Assembly: GCF_020382885.2 (NCBI RefSeq)
Contig: NC_058494.1
Span: forward strand, 15,766,001 to 15,830,000
Length of the DNA stretch: 64,000 nt
From: Scatophagus argus
Lineage: Eukaryota > Chordata > Actinopteri > Scatophagidae
Reading direction: 5' to 3'
The notes below the pieces were generated by a model that made no database searches, had not been told where the DNA came from, and saw only the letters and a list, made by a program, of their open reading frames with translations. Numbering within the stretch: position 1 is the stretch's first letter; each line of letters starts with the position of its first letter. The translations under genes and the position numbers were made by a program. Positions 37,969 to 58,539 of this stretch are shown piece after piece.

Positions 37969-38728
37969 AAAGCACCAGAGCAATGTCTAACTCAACCATA
38001 ACCATACAGATGTCCAGTCACAGCTTTAATCCTGTAGCTGTAGCACAGGAGACACATTTAACATATATCAGCGATAAGCGGTATTTTAGAGAGAGGATCA
38101 AAGAGAACAAGCAGCAGGGGGAGGCTGGCAGATATTTAGATAACATGAGCGCAGACTATGCCCAGATAGTCATGCCAGCAGAAAATACAACCTGGTGTTG
38201 GCAATTGAACTGCTGGAATTTGCACCTCAGGGGAAGGGGGGGCTTCATCCGCCATGAACTCCCTCCCCTCAGGGCCTCTAGACCTCAGGTGAAGAGCTAC
38301 TGACCTTTTAATCACAAGCTCTGTTTATGAGCTCTTTGATGTCTGCTGCTTCATGACTGGTGATTTAATGGAGCAAGATCTTTTATTTTTGTTCTGAGGG
38401 TTTTTGCAGAGGCTGCAAGGTGAAATTATGTATGACAGGAAAACAAAAAAAATCTATGGTTGCCGAAGACTTGTAACACTGTCAGATGGTCTGTTCTGTT
38501 ACTTAAGAAAAAGTATAATTTGAGCCCAAAGTCTTTCTTTCATCACGTACAGAAATATTTATGACATATCCGTTCCAATTTCGGCTCAAACTAACCCTTT
38601 ATTAACGCAATAAAATTGACATTTTACACCAAGAAAGACAAGAAAGATGAGCGTTTGTTTTACACGCTGATTGTATATAGACAAAACAAATCCTTTAAAT
38701 GTACACATATATATAAATATATATATTA

Positions 38729-38782
38729 AATAAAAATTGATCTCATCAGCCCACATGGTTTAATTCTTGTACCACTTTTATT
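38729..38782. terminator. Facing polyadenylation signals of LIAS and UGDH
   Basis: LIAS has AATAAA on the plus strand at 38729-38734. UGDH has AATAAA on the minus strand at 38782-38777, and another at 38830-38825. Cleavage 15-25 bases beyond each inner signal would place both transcript ends near 38755-38760, so the two genes' 3' ends meet or overlap. Confidence 0.6.
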
Positions 38783-39309
38783 TTTTTTCCCTTGACAGGA
38801 ACAAGTTAAGGACACACATCACATTTTATTGCATTGCCGATTTTTAGTAAACAAGTCACTGATGCGAAAGACAAATACAGATCAACATACAGTAAGATGA
38901 TTTATAAAAATATTTTAAAAAATAGTATAAAAATTTCCAATAATACTTGATTATACAGTAAATACTGTAAAGGGCACATGTATGATTGGTTGACAAATGC
39001 TGCTTGACATTTAAGTGTATAAAATTAACTGTTTCTGTGTCTGGAATGGTTTAATCGCTAAACTTCTTCTGCCATAGTCATCATTCATGAGTCACATTCA
39101 CACAATTTTGGACTGAAGGCTCAACTTATTCCTCTCCTCCAAACTACTGCAGGGAAGCAATTAGTCACACCGTTTGGCCTTTCTGACCACTGGGCGTGTT
39201 CCAACAGCGGAGGGGGGTGGACCCAAATTAAATGTTTCACCAGCAATAAGAAGGCTGAGAGAGGAATGTGTTGCATGTGTGTGTGGGGGAAGCCAAAGTT
39301 TCAGACTTT

Positions 39310-44205
<4,896 letters not shown>

Positions 44206-45329
44206 CTGCAAAATGTAGAAAGAAAGAATGGGGAAACCCTCCTCCCCACACACAAAGCATTAGAGAGTGGACCAACTGGAGGAACAACTGTGACCAACAT
44301 ACATACTGAGTAGGACATTCTTACAACTTAAAATTCTTGTCATTGCCTTAAGGTAAGAAAATTATGTAACAATGACACTGCTACTTGATTACTTTAAACC
44401 TTATTTGACTTTTCTGTAATGACAGTTATCAGCCAAATTATATAACTGATACAGATATATCTGCAGTACTCCAGTATCAGCTGATGCATCAGCCTGACTG
44501 ACTTATTGGTCTACCTCTGCTCTGAATATACTGCCCTGTGCAGATAAACTCTACATTAAAACTTTTCCCATCCATCAGTCCTAATATTTGATGATTCTAA
44601 AAACTCAACTTTAACGGCATAACTTACATTTTCTGATTTGCTTCCATTAGAGTTAGTCTGGTTTCTTGACATTGTAAACCAGTCCACTTGCAAAGACCTT
44701 AAACCTCATTGAAAAATAGTTGGAATCTAGTTTGATCATCAATGAATTGTTTTATTCGTTTTTCAAGAACAAATGCCAGACTTTTACTTGCATCATCTTC
44801 TCAATTATGAAGATTTGATGCCTCTCTGAGACTTAACATTAGCTTTAGGTTTTTATTTGAATAGTTCTGATTGGCTTTTGGTTGTGAAAACAACTGGCAG
44901 CTTAAGGGATAAAGAAAATAATCTGTGGCTTTCAGTGCATTTCCAAAGATCTGGCCACATATATCATGGTGCTGTAAAGTGTATTTAAAATGTCACTTTA
45001 AAAATGTTATCTCGAGTGTTTTTACTACGACAAGCAAAACTCTTTTCAAAAAAGTTTGGTTTCTCTCTCACACTTTATCTTCTGAATCATCTACATCATC
45101 TTGATCTGGTCTTCTCATGCAATGAGTCACCAATTCAGCAGGGTTACACTACCAGTCGCACCGTTATACCCTGGTAAGAAATAAAGAGCCTTTCATTGCA
45201 ACTGAGCCACGTCCAACCTTAGCGGAGATGAAAAGCGACCCTTTATCCCAGATACCTTTCAGCTAGTTCACGTTAGCTGTGCTAAGTTTGTCAGGTAAGG
45301 TTACACATTAACAGGACCGTAACAACACT

Positions 45330-45600
45330 AGATTACCTCTTCACACTCTTCTACTCTTCCCACTAAGTGAGCGGGCTAAACACAAGAAAGAAACGGAATG
45401 GATGTCTATGTTTGAATGGATGTTTGATAGTCTATCTAGCTAGCAACGGTTAGCTAATGTTACATTACCTCTGCCAACTCGACAGCCACTGAACTCCGGG
45501 AATGCGCAGATAATGTTAGCTCTTCTGTTAAATGTGTCTTGTCGAAACAGTCGTCGCTTCCTGAGCCGCTACGATAACTTAGAAATATCTTAAACTAACA
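45330..45600 (-). promoter_or_regulatory. UGDH noncoding first exon(s) and promoter region
   Basis: Because the UGDH start codon abuts a splice acceptor, an upstream noncoding exon is required. Two good donors on the minus strand are visible: TGGCAGAG then GTAATG (boundary 45469/45468), and TGTGAAGAG then GTAATC (near 45337). Which one is used cannot be decided here. Confidence 0.45.
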
Positions 45601-45779
45601 ATTAAACCAGTTCTCGACGAACAGACTCGCATCAACAGCGTTTCTCTTAGAACTTTTTCTAGAGTACCTCTACCTAAATAGAGGCACTTCTCCCAAGGTA
45701 CCGTCCCATTCTTCATGACATCAAGCAGCGGGGGACATGCTTCCGGTGTGATATTTTCACAGTAAAGGCACCACACACG

Positions 45780-47410
45780 TCATTTGGTGTCCTCGTTAAT
45801 GTACTGTGCATGGAGCCTTTCCCGGTTTACAGAGTGTACAAAAGTAAAAACAAAAAAAAAAACAGAAGTGGTCTTTCTAACTATCAAAATGTGTAAATAT
45901 AATCAGGAAAGCGTACTCAAAGTATTAAAATCAAAAGTACTAACTGCAGAAAAATGATCCCATGTGACAGTTAAACTATTATATATCATTAGATTATTTT
46001 TCCTGATGCATTAATGCACAAGAATTTGTAGCTGGTTGAGGTGAAGCTCATTTCTGTTTTGTATCAGCCTGATTATTTTCACTGTGAAAACAAAGTTTTA
46101 GCCCCAAGTGATGCCTTTGCAATGATTGTTTTGTCCAATCGATAGTACAAAATTATAAACTATCCAGGATAAATTAAAATAAATAAATGGAAAAGCAGCA
46201 CGTCACCACATTTGAGAAGCTGGAACCATGAAATGTTGTTGTTAACAAAATGATTGTCCAAACAGTTGCCAATTAATCTTATATCAACCGACTAACTGTT
46301 TCATTGGCTTATCTGTTAAATTGTACTTACTGCAAGGTAGTAATTTATAACAAAATATTTTTGTGAGCTCTTTTCATGTTTTCTATGCAAAAATCTGAGT
46401 GCATGATACCATAATTTTTTGTTCTAAAATTTGCCTCTTAAAATGTTCTGCTCTTATGGAAAATTGTACTCATATATTCTTAGATACTTGTGTCAAAATG
46501 CTTTGCCTTCAGTGGAGTTAAAAAGCATTGGCAGAGATAGTAGGAGCTGAATATTTTCCCAAGTTTGTGGGAGAGTCTTTTATTAGATAATAGAGTACAA
46601 GTAAGCCTAATAGCAGACCATAAACAAAGGCCTCAATGGCACTAACTCATTAAGATAATTAGGTTTCACTGTGTTTAAGTCGTAAAGACAAAATGCGTCT
46701 GTCTGCAGGAACTTGTTTAAAATGTCGTCTTCATTCTTGTGAGAAATCAGTTTACTATACTGGTGTATCACACTTTTAAAGACTACTTTTTAAAATTCTG
46801 AATAAATGTTTTGGATTAGGGAAGACATACAATAAAAACAGAAAGAATTGACATGTAAAATAATTTTTAAATTATATGTTTAAATAATAACAATTAAATA
46901 AAAAATTGAAATGTTTTCCATTAAATAAGTGCTTAACATCAACAGATCAGGCTCAAAGTTGGTCTGTTGTTATGGAAGTTTGTGTAATCTAAAGACAAGA
47001 ATAAACTTTGTGTGGAAATCAACTGCAGTTCAAAAATAAAAATTCACACTTTAATTATATTTTACACCAGTACCTTTTCTTGTTGCTGCTTTATTCTAAT
47101 GTATAACACAGTAAGAAGAGACCACACATTTTTTTAAAGGGTTTAGTTATTGCGTAAGTGTTTGAAATTGACATGTCACCATGTCACTTGAACACAACAT
47201 CTTCTAAACGTACTGCAGCATTTTACAAAAAAGCACACAAATGTAAACTTAAACCAGAGCGGGTGGCTAATACAAAACCTGACAAAAATATAAAATTTAA
47301 CATTAACTGTGCTTAAAACTCATTTTGGACACACCAAACAGTACCAAACTCATAACTTCTAAAGTAACATACAACCCAAAGACATTCTGCGGGTGGTATG
47401 TTATATTACA
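45780..47410. other. AT-rich intergenic region, UGDH to MAP9
   Basis: No gene is recognised. A minus-strand AATAAA at about 47089-47094 is a candidate MAP9 polyadenylation signal. The rest is AT-rich with short ORFs lacking coding character. Confidence 0.55.
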
Positions 47411-47414
47411 AATG

Positions 47415-50400
47415 TTATTTTTGAAATGGTATAGTTTTATTAGGAGGGCTCCATGGTGGAGGTGGACTGTCTCTGAGTATCGCCCGTATTCGCTGTTCTT
47501 CTTTTTGTCTCTTCCACTCTAAATCTTTCCGGGCCTGTTTGAAAAAGGAAAACCAGTAACAACAGATACAAACTCTTCAAGATGCTTTCACTATAAACAC
47601 TTATTTTCTTCTCAGAAAACTTAAAAACAAATAGTTGTACTTACAAGCCAGTTTTCATACATCTCTAAAGACATTTTATCTCTCTCTTCCTTCATGTATC
47701 GCTCCTCTTCTGCTTTGTTTTTTCTTGCTTTGCGCTCCATTGTGACTTTTTCATTCACAACATCTTTCTTCTTTTCACACCTTCATCATTTCAAGAGAAA
47801 AAAGTAACAACAGTTTTAGATGAGAGTTAGTTCACTGTTTAAAGATTTTGTGATGGAGATATAGGTGCTGAAACACGGTTAAACGTTCAATTGGGACTAC
47901 CATCTAGAGGCAGATAACTTGAACAGCTCTGTTAGATGTTGAACAAACTGTTGAGCAGATATTTGAAACACAAAACGTGAAAATGTGTGCATTTCACTTC
48001 AAAATCATAAGTTAATACTGAAATACAGTGAGACAATTTTATGAAGCAATGTACACAAATATGTGTCCAGTGCTGCCCTCTAGCCTCTAAAGATAATACT
48101 GTTCTATACAGGTACCATGAATCTCCTTTTAGATTAAATTAGATCTGACTGTTTTCTTTGTTTTAATTTGTTTTTTTTTCCTCAGACACGCCAGATGTGC
48201 ACAAGCAGGCAAAAGCGGAAAAGAAAGGAAAAAAAGAAAAAAGTAAAATGAAATTACTGGGAAAATCTCTGATCCTGCTTTCAATTTCAATAATTGAAAT
48301 CAAATTCTCATTTAGATCAAATTTCAATTTAGAAATAAAATTATGACACCTGAGGGGTTAATAAGTGTAAGGAAAGGAAAATTTAAGTTAAGGAAAGTTA
48401 GGGAAAAACTCAGCGATTTATACTCACCAGTTAGAAAAGGCAGATTTGCTGTCTTTCTTTCTTTCTTCCTCCTTTTCTTGCTTTTTTGCCTGAAGTTTAC
48501 TTTCAGCTTCTCTTCGTTTTCTGTACTTTTCTTCGAGTAAATGATCATTCTCACGTTTCCATCTTTCAAACACCTGTAAAGGTTTATATCACTGTTTAAC
48601 ATTACATCCTCCCACAGCGAAGCGCTTATTGTATCTTTCTGAATGATGCATCGGTATACCTGTTGAGCAGATTGTCTTTTTTCTTCCTTCTCTTCAACTG
48701 CTCTTTGCTCTTTTCTGATCATATCTTGCTTTTCTTTGGCTTTTGCTTTGAGACTCTCCGCTTTCTTTTCTTTCCAAGCCTCGTATGATGCAACGGCATC
48801 TTCCTTTTTAGCTTCTTCTTCCTATTTGTTTTAAAGGCAAGATGACAAACAGCACATATGTTAAATCAACAGACATTTTCTCATTTACTGCATTTCAAAT
48901 TTGCATAAAATATTGTTCACCCTTTTCTTTTTTTCTTTCAGGATTTCCTCTTTCTTCTTCAGCTTCATGTTCTCTCTTGACTTTTCCTTTTTTTTCTGAA
49001 GCCATTCCTGTTTGGAGCACATGTAAGCAAGCAGGGATTTTAGTTGACTGAGGACGCTCTGTCTGATACTCTGAAGACCTCTAATTACGTGCTTTTATTT
49101 AAGTAAGCAAGGTTTAAAATGCATGACTTTTACTTTATTTCCATGGCGTAGCATTTATACTTTTACTTAAGTAAAGGGCAGCAATACTTCTTTCACCACT
49201 GCTAACCTCCCTTTAAATGTTTTACTTCATTACATCAATACAAAGTTTGAAGTCCAAATTTGCTGTTCCTAATACCTGATAATAATGCCATACATTTTAA
49301 CTATAATATTGTAACACAGAACATTATAAATTGGGCATTTAACAGGGTGGCAGAAGTCACATTCTAATTATATTAAGTATATTCGATGTATGTTGTTGTT
49401 ATGTTATGTTATGTTTACATGCTTAAATTAATATCAGAGTCTGAATCAACAAGCATTGAAGGGTTTAGTGCTCCTGTAGCTAGTGCTTAGGAGAACCGCG
49501 CATCCAGCAGAGAACACAGAACACAGAACACAGGGAAACCACTGTCAGGTTCTTTAACTGGAGAAATGGTGCTTTCCTCCACTCAGCTGTTTACATCCTG
49601 CATGACACAACACAGACAACACAGGCACTTTATCACACTAACCTGATAAACAGCAGCTCTGAGTGAATCTGCTGCTTGTGGCTGAGACTCCTGTAGAGAG
49701 ATTTTACCATCCAGAACTTTGAGAGATCCCAAATACTTTGATTCCACTTTCCTGGAGCACACACTCTGAGGTCTGTGAGAGGTCTTCGAGTGAGAGCTTG
49801 ATGTCCTAATTTAAATAAAATAATTGGAAATTGTGATGAGCATTTTTCAGTTTTCTGACACGTTATAGACTAAATGAGTAATTTAATTATCATGAATCGA
49901 TGAGATGAAAACTGCAGCCTTATTTACCAACCTAGTCTCAAATGATTTTTCATGGACTCGAGAGTGTTGATCTGAGTGATCTCCCGAGTCTTGCTGAAAG
50001 AAAACATTACACACATTTACTAAGATTAAAAATAATGAAAAAAAGAGGCAGAGCATATCTAACATGAGACTAATTAGCACAGTCACTCCTGATAGGAACG
50101 ACTTACATTAAACTCTTCAAATGATGTGGAGTACTTTCTCCCCTGCTCTTTGCTGTCATCAGAAATAAAGCCATCTAAAACAATAAATTAAATAATAAGA
50201 GGATTAAAGAATTAAAAATAGAATAAAACAACATGTTTATGGTACTGAACATGCCAGTTGTTACCTCTGGATCCAGAATCAATTGTGGACTTGGTGAAGA
50301 GCTGTGACTGTTCGCTTTTGCTTACAGAGAGTTCGCTGAGGCTACGTGAAACTGCGTGACCTTCATCTGTCCACTGCATGATGAAACAACGTAACACACA

Positions 50401-52189
50401 TGTGCTCCAATCAGAGAACGTTTCTTTGAATACACAAGCACAGAGACACATGTGGGCTGCAGCTTCTTACAGTGATGTTGCTGGATGTGTCAGTGGAGAG
50501 GGGTATGGATGCAGATGATGTCTGAGGCCTGCTGAGATCCTGAGATTCAGCGTCTTCAGCTATCTTCTCTGCAGTGTGAAGGTTCAGTCCAAGAGTCCTT
50601 TGCCTGGGTTTCGGTCTGGGTGGCTCCCTCTCGCTGGCACCATCTAAATGATAAGAGGTAATTAGTAACATGGAATGTGCCTGTTTTGACTTGTACATGA
50701 AACACTGAAAACTGACCTGCTGAGGATGTGTGTTTGAGTTCAGTTGCTGTTAACTGTAGAGTATGGGAGCTTTCTTCCAGAACAGCATTATTCTTATCTT
50801 CAGCACCAGGGGGTTCCATAACACGGTTGTCAGATGGCAAAGGTAAAGGCATTTCCAGGAAAGTATCTTCTGATGTTTGGTATGACAGAGATTTACTTGT
50901 GCTCTCTCCCCCATTACTGTTTTTAAATTGCGTGTTATCCTGACTGACATTTGTGGAGTGCTGTGAGGAAAATGAGTTATTATAATCACTGTGGTGACTG
51001 ACAGAAGAATCAGGCGGTTCGTTTTCACGTGATTCTGATGCTGTGGTGTCTTCCGAGGGAAAGCTGATTCTTTGGGTTTTCAGAAATGAAACTCTCTTTG
51101 TTCTACTATGTTTGCCTTCATCGTCAGAAATCTCAAAGTTGTTGACTTTTGCTTTACTCTTCCCAGCCTTAAATGCGCTGGCCTTCTTTTTTCTTGATTT
51201 GAGGAGTTCATTCAAAAAATCTGTGAAAACAGAAAGTGACAAGTAACTGACAATATAGAACTGAAAATTAAACTGCATCTGCATCACATCACGGACTATA
51301 AGGACACCACAGCAGAGATCACCAACACAACCATCACCCTGCCTCAAAAGCTCAACCAATTTTATGCCTGCTTTGAGACCTCCAACAGCACATACACACA
51401 CCTACAGACTGTTAAATAGTTGAAGCACTTACTGGCGCCAACATCACCCTGGATAGCCCTCCTCCACACGCCCACACACACACACACACACACTACTATA
51501 CTGCAACCAAACTACATCTAAAGTGTGTCTTACATAGACTCCACAAGACCATAAATGTGCACTGCTGTCTATTGCACTATTATACGCCACCCTACATTAT
51601 ACTTACCACTGGAACCACTGGTAGTACACATTCTGCACCACACTGCCTTCTCTTGTACATATCATGTAAGTATCTTAAATTATTCTATTTGTTTTACTTT
51701 AATTTTCTACCTCTAGCGGCATTCACATTGGAAAGCAAAGGAAGAATTTCATTGTGCAAAGAACTTGTTTCTTTACTGTGCATATGACAATAAATGCTTT
51801 GAATCTTGAATCATCACTGGACACGGATATGCGTAATACACACCATTATTACAATGTAAACAAAGGCACCAAGGGAGCAAACATCTCGTGTGCAGTCTGA
51901 TCTAGCAAGATATTTTGATGTCCTGCTACCTTACCATCCTCATCTTCATTGAAGTCATCGGAGTACGAGTAGTGGTCTGTTTTTGTTTTGCTTGCCCTGG
52001 CAGAAATAGCAGCCTGAAGTTCATCCTACGACAAAAAACTTAGGTTGAAATGACACTTGAAGAAAGCTGAAATAGCGTAATATAGCAATTCAATCACTCA
52101 CTCCAGACAACTTTTACCTGAAATGTTGTCCTTCTCGACGTTTTCGGGCTTTTCGTGTAAGCCAGTGTCATGAAGTCCTGATTTGTCAT
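47415..52189 (-). CDS. map9: MAP9 / ASAP, microtubule-associated protein 9
   Basis: Binds microtubules and is needed for spindle assembly and, in cilia, for motor behaviour on doublets. Thirteen coding exons in transcription order (52189-52118, 52025-51935, 51220-50717, 50643-50471, 50373-50265, 50174-50107, 49993-49932, 49805-49643, 49007-48921, 48821-48660, 48573-48428, 47780-47645, 47534-47415) give about 630 residues (human about 647). The N-terminus (TLAYTKSPK, RTTFQDEL, YSDDF) and the conserved RYLG-like SKYLGSLKVLDGK segment match MAP9. Then RAAVYQEWLQKKK opens a long Lys/Glu-rich helical, coiled-coil-like region with repeated W-K-E-K-K units. The end is PPPPWSPPNKTIPF, as in the family. 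The middle (exon 3) is acidic, Ser-rich and poorly conserved. It sits between UGDH and SMIM14, unlike its human position on 4q. Confidence 0.93.
49396..49540. repeat. Short tandem repeats in a MAP9 intron
   Basis: TGTTA-type pentanucleotide units (about 49396-49414) and tandem GAACACA units (about 49511-49536) lie in the intron between the exons at 49007 and 49643. They are simple sequence with no evident role. Confidence 0.6.
51290..51825 (+). mobile_element. Truncated LINE (L2/Maui-like) in a MAP9 intron
   Basis: At 51293-51390 one plus-strand frame reads LPQKLNQFYACFETSN, like the segment before the reverse transcriptase of fish L2-type LINEs (LxxxLNxFYARFE). After a (CA)n run (about 51470-51492) the sequence goes on to a typical 3' end with ATTTCATTGTGCAAAG, ATGACAATAAATGC and TTGAATCTTGAATC. 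Most of the RT is missing. The element is antisense to MAP9. Confidence 0.6.
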
Positions 52190-52970
52190 TCTGTCAACTA
52201 TTAACACTTTCCTGCGGTTGTATTTACTAGCATGCTAGCTAGCGTTCGCTAAGTTCAAAGTAACAAGCTTAGCAACTGAGCTTCCTCTGCTTCCTTTATC
52301 GCTACTTCAACAGTATGCAAAGCTCCATTGCCACACGATCGCTGTCTAGTTCAATAAATACTGTACAGTTAAATTTTACTAATTATGCAATACCTAAAGG
52401 CACACGAGAAAGCTACAATGGGCTAGCGGACTTGTTGACGGTAACCCAGGGAAACGTGGAAGGCATTTCCGTTTCGCCACTGCGCATGCTCAAGGGATTA
52501 CCCAGAGTACATCAGGCCCGATTTGCGGCAAACAAAAAATATCAGATGATTTTATTTGACCAGCGGAATCCTGTTGAACTCTAAACGTTTGAGCTTACTG
52601 ACGACACTGAACATTTCAGTGTAAAATAAACAGACACACACACACACACAATATGTAGTATATTTAACCAGATTTTTAAAGGTGCACTTTTTTCCTGAGG
52701 GACTGAATACTGCCAGAATGTAAGACACCGATTTATACAGTACTTATACTATATTTGTACTGACTCGAATGGTATATGCAGCATGCCTTAGATGAGGAAA
52801 GATTTTTTTCCAATACATTATAAGTGTCCCTCATGTCTTCTACTTACGTAAAAATATAAATACCACAATTACATCTACTCAATTACAAGTTAAAGTAATT
52901 GCAACGCTACAGAAATGCCTTCGTGAATGCTAGAACGCTTACAGTAAAACACAGGCAGGCAGAAAGAAGA
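52190..52970. other. MAP9 upstream region and gap to the SMIM14 3' end
   Basis: The first about 100 bases should contain the MAP9 5' UTR and promoter, with GCTAGC words. A plus-strand ORF at 52315-52584 has no recognisable homology. A (CA)n run lies at about 52630-52648. Nothing else is recognised. Confidence 0.5.
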
Positions 52971-52974
52971 CTGA

Positions 52975-55020
52975 ATTCTTTTTATTTTTTGTTTTGTTAT
53001 AAGAAAAGTGCATAGTTGAAGCCCTTTTTCTCTTTGACAGTAACAGTGTAATTCAAGGTCTCTCCATCTCACCAGAGAGTCGACTTGTACATCTCAACAA
53101 TGTAGTTGGCTTCCCCATTAATTGTGCAGCACTAATTACAGTTTGTTTTACCCTTTCCTTCCTTATGTCACCTCCCTGCCATCTCCCAAACAAGTCTAGA
53201 AAGACAAACAAAAATCTGTTGATACGGAAATGAGCCAGCAGCAAAAGACTGTCGGGATGAACTCGGCCCACAGTTGTTACAGATCACATCCAGAATCCTA
53301 CTTCTTACACCATATATTTAAGAAATTCCTTCATATTAAGACTAATTCATGTTATTTCTGATATCACAGGAATGTACCCTGGAACACAAACCAAGAAACA
53401 TTTTAAAAGCCTTGTTTCAACACATTACAAATTTTTTACAGGACCTCAAATATTGCTGTTCCCTAATTTGGAATGAGCATTGAAGCCAAGAGCTATGAAT
53501 TCACATTGGCACTGTTTGAAAAGTCATTTCTGCGTTCAAATACTATTCACTGGATTGACATATTCTCATACAGAAGTTGTGAAGTAGAAAACTTTGGGTT
53601 GCTCCATATCAATTACAGACTGCTGTGATTCTCAGTAAGAATAGAAGAGGCCATCATTCAGACAACTGAAGTTTAGTACAGCACACCACAAGAAAAGTGC
53701 TACTAAAATATTAATGTCTACTAATATATAATTAGTTTTTTCTTCTTTTCCACAAAACAAATACAGCACATGTAATCTTAATATGATTAAAATTTTTTGC
53801 TTTACTGAGTATATTGTTTCACAATGACCACACTTGTTCTACCCTCTATGTGTACCTGCAATTCAGCTCATTTCACAAAGTTCCAATGACTGCATTTAAC
53901 TGTCAAACGGCTGAGATCCTTCACTGTCATCTTAATCACCGACACCACAGTAACCAGACACACTGTTACATAAAGGGACAGAGATATAGTTAATGTAAGA
54001 GGACATTAGTATTTGCTGGCTGAGGGGAGTATGTCATCTAATTGAGGACTGGGCGTAAACACACAAGAGAAATTCACAGCATTAAAACCAGTTTGTCATG
54101 TTTTGTACACCAAATCCTAATAAAGAATATAACCATATAAATTCATTAAATGTAATCAGTCTAGTAATAGTTTTTAATATGCTATTAAAACATTGTGTGA
54201 TATGACATCATTAATGGCACTGCTTAGAGCTGTAAAGTGTACAGAGTGGAATGCTGAGGAGTCTGAACAGAACCCGCCACCAGTCATTACCCCGCAAGCA
54301 CTTGAACAAGACATTTAACTGCCCAGCGGGGATCTCTGTGCTGCCCCCCCTCTGTTCTCCTTCAAAGTATTTGACACATTACTTCATTTTGAGCTCCTTG
54401 TCTGAGATCCAGATCAGTCAGTGCCAGAGCTGGGATCAGGGACTGACTCACAACAATAACAGACATTCTGATTAAAAACATAAGAGCTCAGCTGGTATGA
54501 TATCGAGCTAACATGGTTGGCCAATGTTATCAGTCAAAAGTGGCTCATTACAAATGTATCAGTGTATATATCTGCACATGAACAAAATATGATTTTCTCT
54601 ACTTATTTAATTAAACTTTTGCATTTGAGGAAAAATTGTGTTTTGTTATAGTTATTAAGTTTCTCATCCCCTGGTCAAAAGTCTTCGTTAGGTATCCTGC
54701 TTCGGTCTATATCTCTGTCAATGTAACCAAAGCTGAAAAATAGATGCCAAAATTCTTTATGTTGTTTGTTTTTGTAAAAATAATAATATTGATCTTTATA
54801 TTATCTGATTTTTTGCACCTTCAAAATATCATATCTGTATTGGCCTAATCAATCCAGTATCAGTTGAGTTCCATTCAGAAGAATCATAACAGGGAAAAAA
54901 AGCAAAAGACATTTGAAAAGAGGTTGACAGGGAGATGGCACTGTCCTGGTCACTATAACTAGCTAACTCTGCAGCTCCAGTCAGAGCAGGTGGGGGAGTG
55001 CTGGCTCGGCGGTTTCACTG
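52975..55020 (-). other. Probable long SMIM14 3' UTR
   Basis: The interval from the SMIM14 stop down to a minus-strand AATAAA (plus-strand TTTATT at about 52979-52985) is free of coding signal. It is about 2 kb, AT-rich and ends at a good polyadenylation signal. A long 3' UTR is also a feature I recall for human SMIM14. Extent is inferred, not shown. Confidence 0.45.
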
Positions 55021-56803
<1,783 letters not shown>

Positions 56804-58274
56804 TCACCAGACGGTGTCTACCTTGTAACAAGACATAAAGGATTGCATGCAACTAGGGTGTTCATAAACAAGTGTGAACAACCTAACGCTGCCTCTTGTC
56901 AGTGCTGTGCTCTATTGTTGTTTCACATTCACACACAGACTGAAGGGAGGGGACTGCTCAGTTAAGGACTGTCAGCAGACAGTGGCTGTATTATCTTGCT
57001 GTTTCCAATCTAGGTGTAAAGTAAGGCAGGACATGCTAAAATTAATATTATTAATAAAAGTTAACTGAAAAATATTTGTGTGTTTGTTTTATTAACAATA
57101 TACAGAATACTTTCTGTGAGCTAATTCTGGAGCTGTCCATGCATTTTTGACATGCAAAGTCTAAAATGGATTATGTTTATGATGCACCTGTCTTTAACAT
57201 ATCACTAATTAGAAATGTCATTAGCTAAGAAGCAGTTAAGAACACGCCACTGACTTGGTCCACAAATGCAAGAACTGACTGGTTGAGATCATCATGAGAG
57301 GCTGAAAGCAAGCCGCTATTTCTCTGAAGAATACTGACACTCTTACAGAATTTACCGAAAGGAAAAAAATATTATCAAATGGTTTGGCATGCAGACCAGG
57401 CTTGCATTTGCTGTGAGACAAACATATGATCAAATACAAAGATGTCTGCCACATGTTAGAAGTCATTCAGGTCTATATCAGTATACTAGATACTGACTTC
57501 TGCAATACAAAACCCTAAATTTGTTTTTCTTTAAAGAATGATTACCAACATATGCACAAAGCAGTACGACTGAACAGTACAAACTGTTACCATTGCAAAA
57601 GACATAACTTTTGTGCTTTTTGCACATTTCTGTTTTTGTCTTGTCTTCGTACTGTGTAAGTCTTGTCCTGACAACTCATGTTCTCATTTTGCATCTTATG
57701 CCGAATGTCACCATTTCAACAACAAGACGAACATGTTTTAATCGACCTGTGTGGCTACCTAAAGCCATTAGTAATGTCAGAATTCTTACAGTAAAGTAAC
57801 AATCCCTCTGCTAGTCCTCAAAATGCCAAAATACATTATGTTGAATACATTTTCAACATAAACACATGTTGAAAAATAAGACTGTCGATGCACAGCAACT
57901 CAGCACTGCCATACGACATATACACTTACAAACTGACTCAGTTCAAACTCACTTATACAGTATCAAAGCATGTACACGTTACATTTTGCAAGGCTGTCTG
58001 CCTATATATTTTTGGAATGACAAACAAACCAAGTGGACGGCTCATTTCGACCCTTCTGAGGGTTACTATCATCATTTTGAATAAACCAACCCTTGAGTTC
58101 TGCATTCACACAATATTGTTCCCCAAACAATTTAGCTTAGATTAGCAACTTGCTAACCTTGTCAGCAAGCCAGCCAACCGAGAAAAAACTCAAAGCGGCT
58201 GTCTTTCGACCGATAATGATCAACATATGATTGCAGACAGATGTGGCAGCAAACGACATCGAAGGACGACTTAC

Positions 58275-58520
58275 TTGAGCTTTGCTAATGTTGAAAAAAC
58301 GTTAAATATCTCCAATTGCTCCGGGCTGCACTGCTGCTCTGCTGTTGCGCTCGACTAAGCCTGCAGACACATCAACCTTCCGTCTGTTTTGTTTGTGGCA
58401 CGTGAGCTAGCCAAACTTGCGTTTCTTCACGGCTGGCATCCGGGGAACTCATGAAGGTATGGGGAGGGTATAGGGCCCTTTAAACGTCTCTCATTGGTCC
58501 AAATATTTGATAAACATGCC
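58275..58520 (-). promoter_or_regulatory. SMIM14 noncoding first exon and promoter region
   Basis: On the minus strand GCAAAGCTCAA is followed by the donor GTAAGTCG (boundary 58275/58274), with a relatively CpG- and GC-rich block from 58320 to 58460 and a CCAAT box (ATTGG on the plus strand, near 58493). This fits a housekeeping promoter driving SMIM14 leftward. Exact start is unknown. Confidence 0.5.
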
Positions 58521-58539
58521 TTCAAACCAATCAAACGGA

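Noticed and set aside
52315-52584. 89-codon plus-strand ORF divergent from MAP9
   Set aside because: No recognisable domain, no family resemblance, and a length not unusual for chance in this region. It may overlap the MAP9 promoter.
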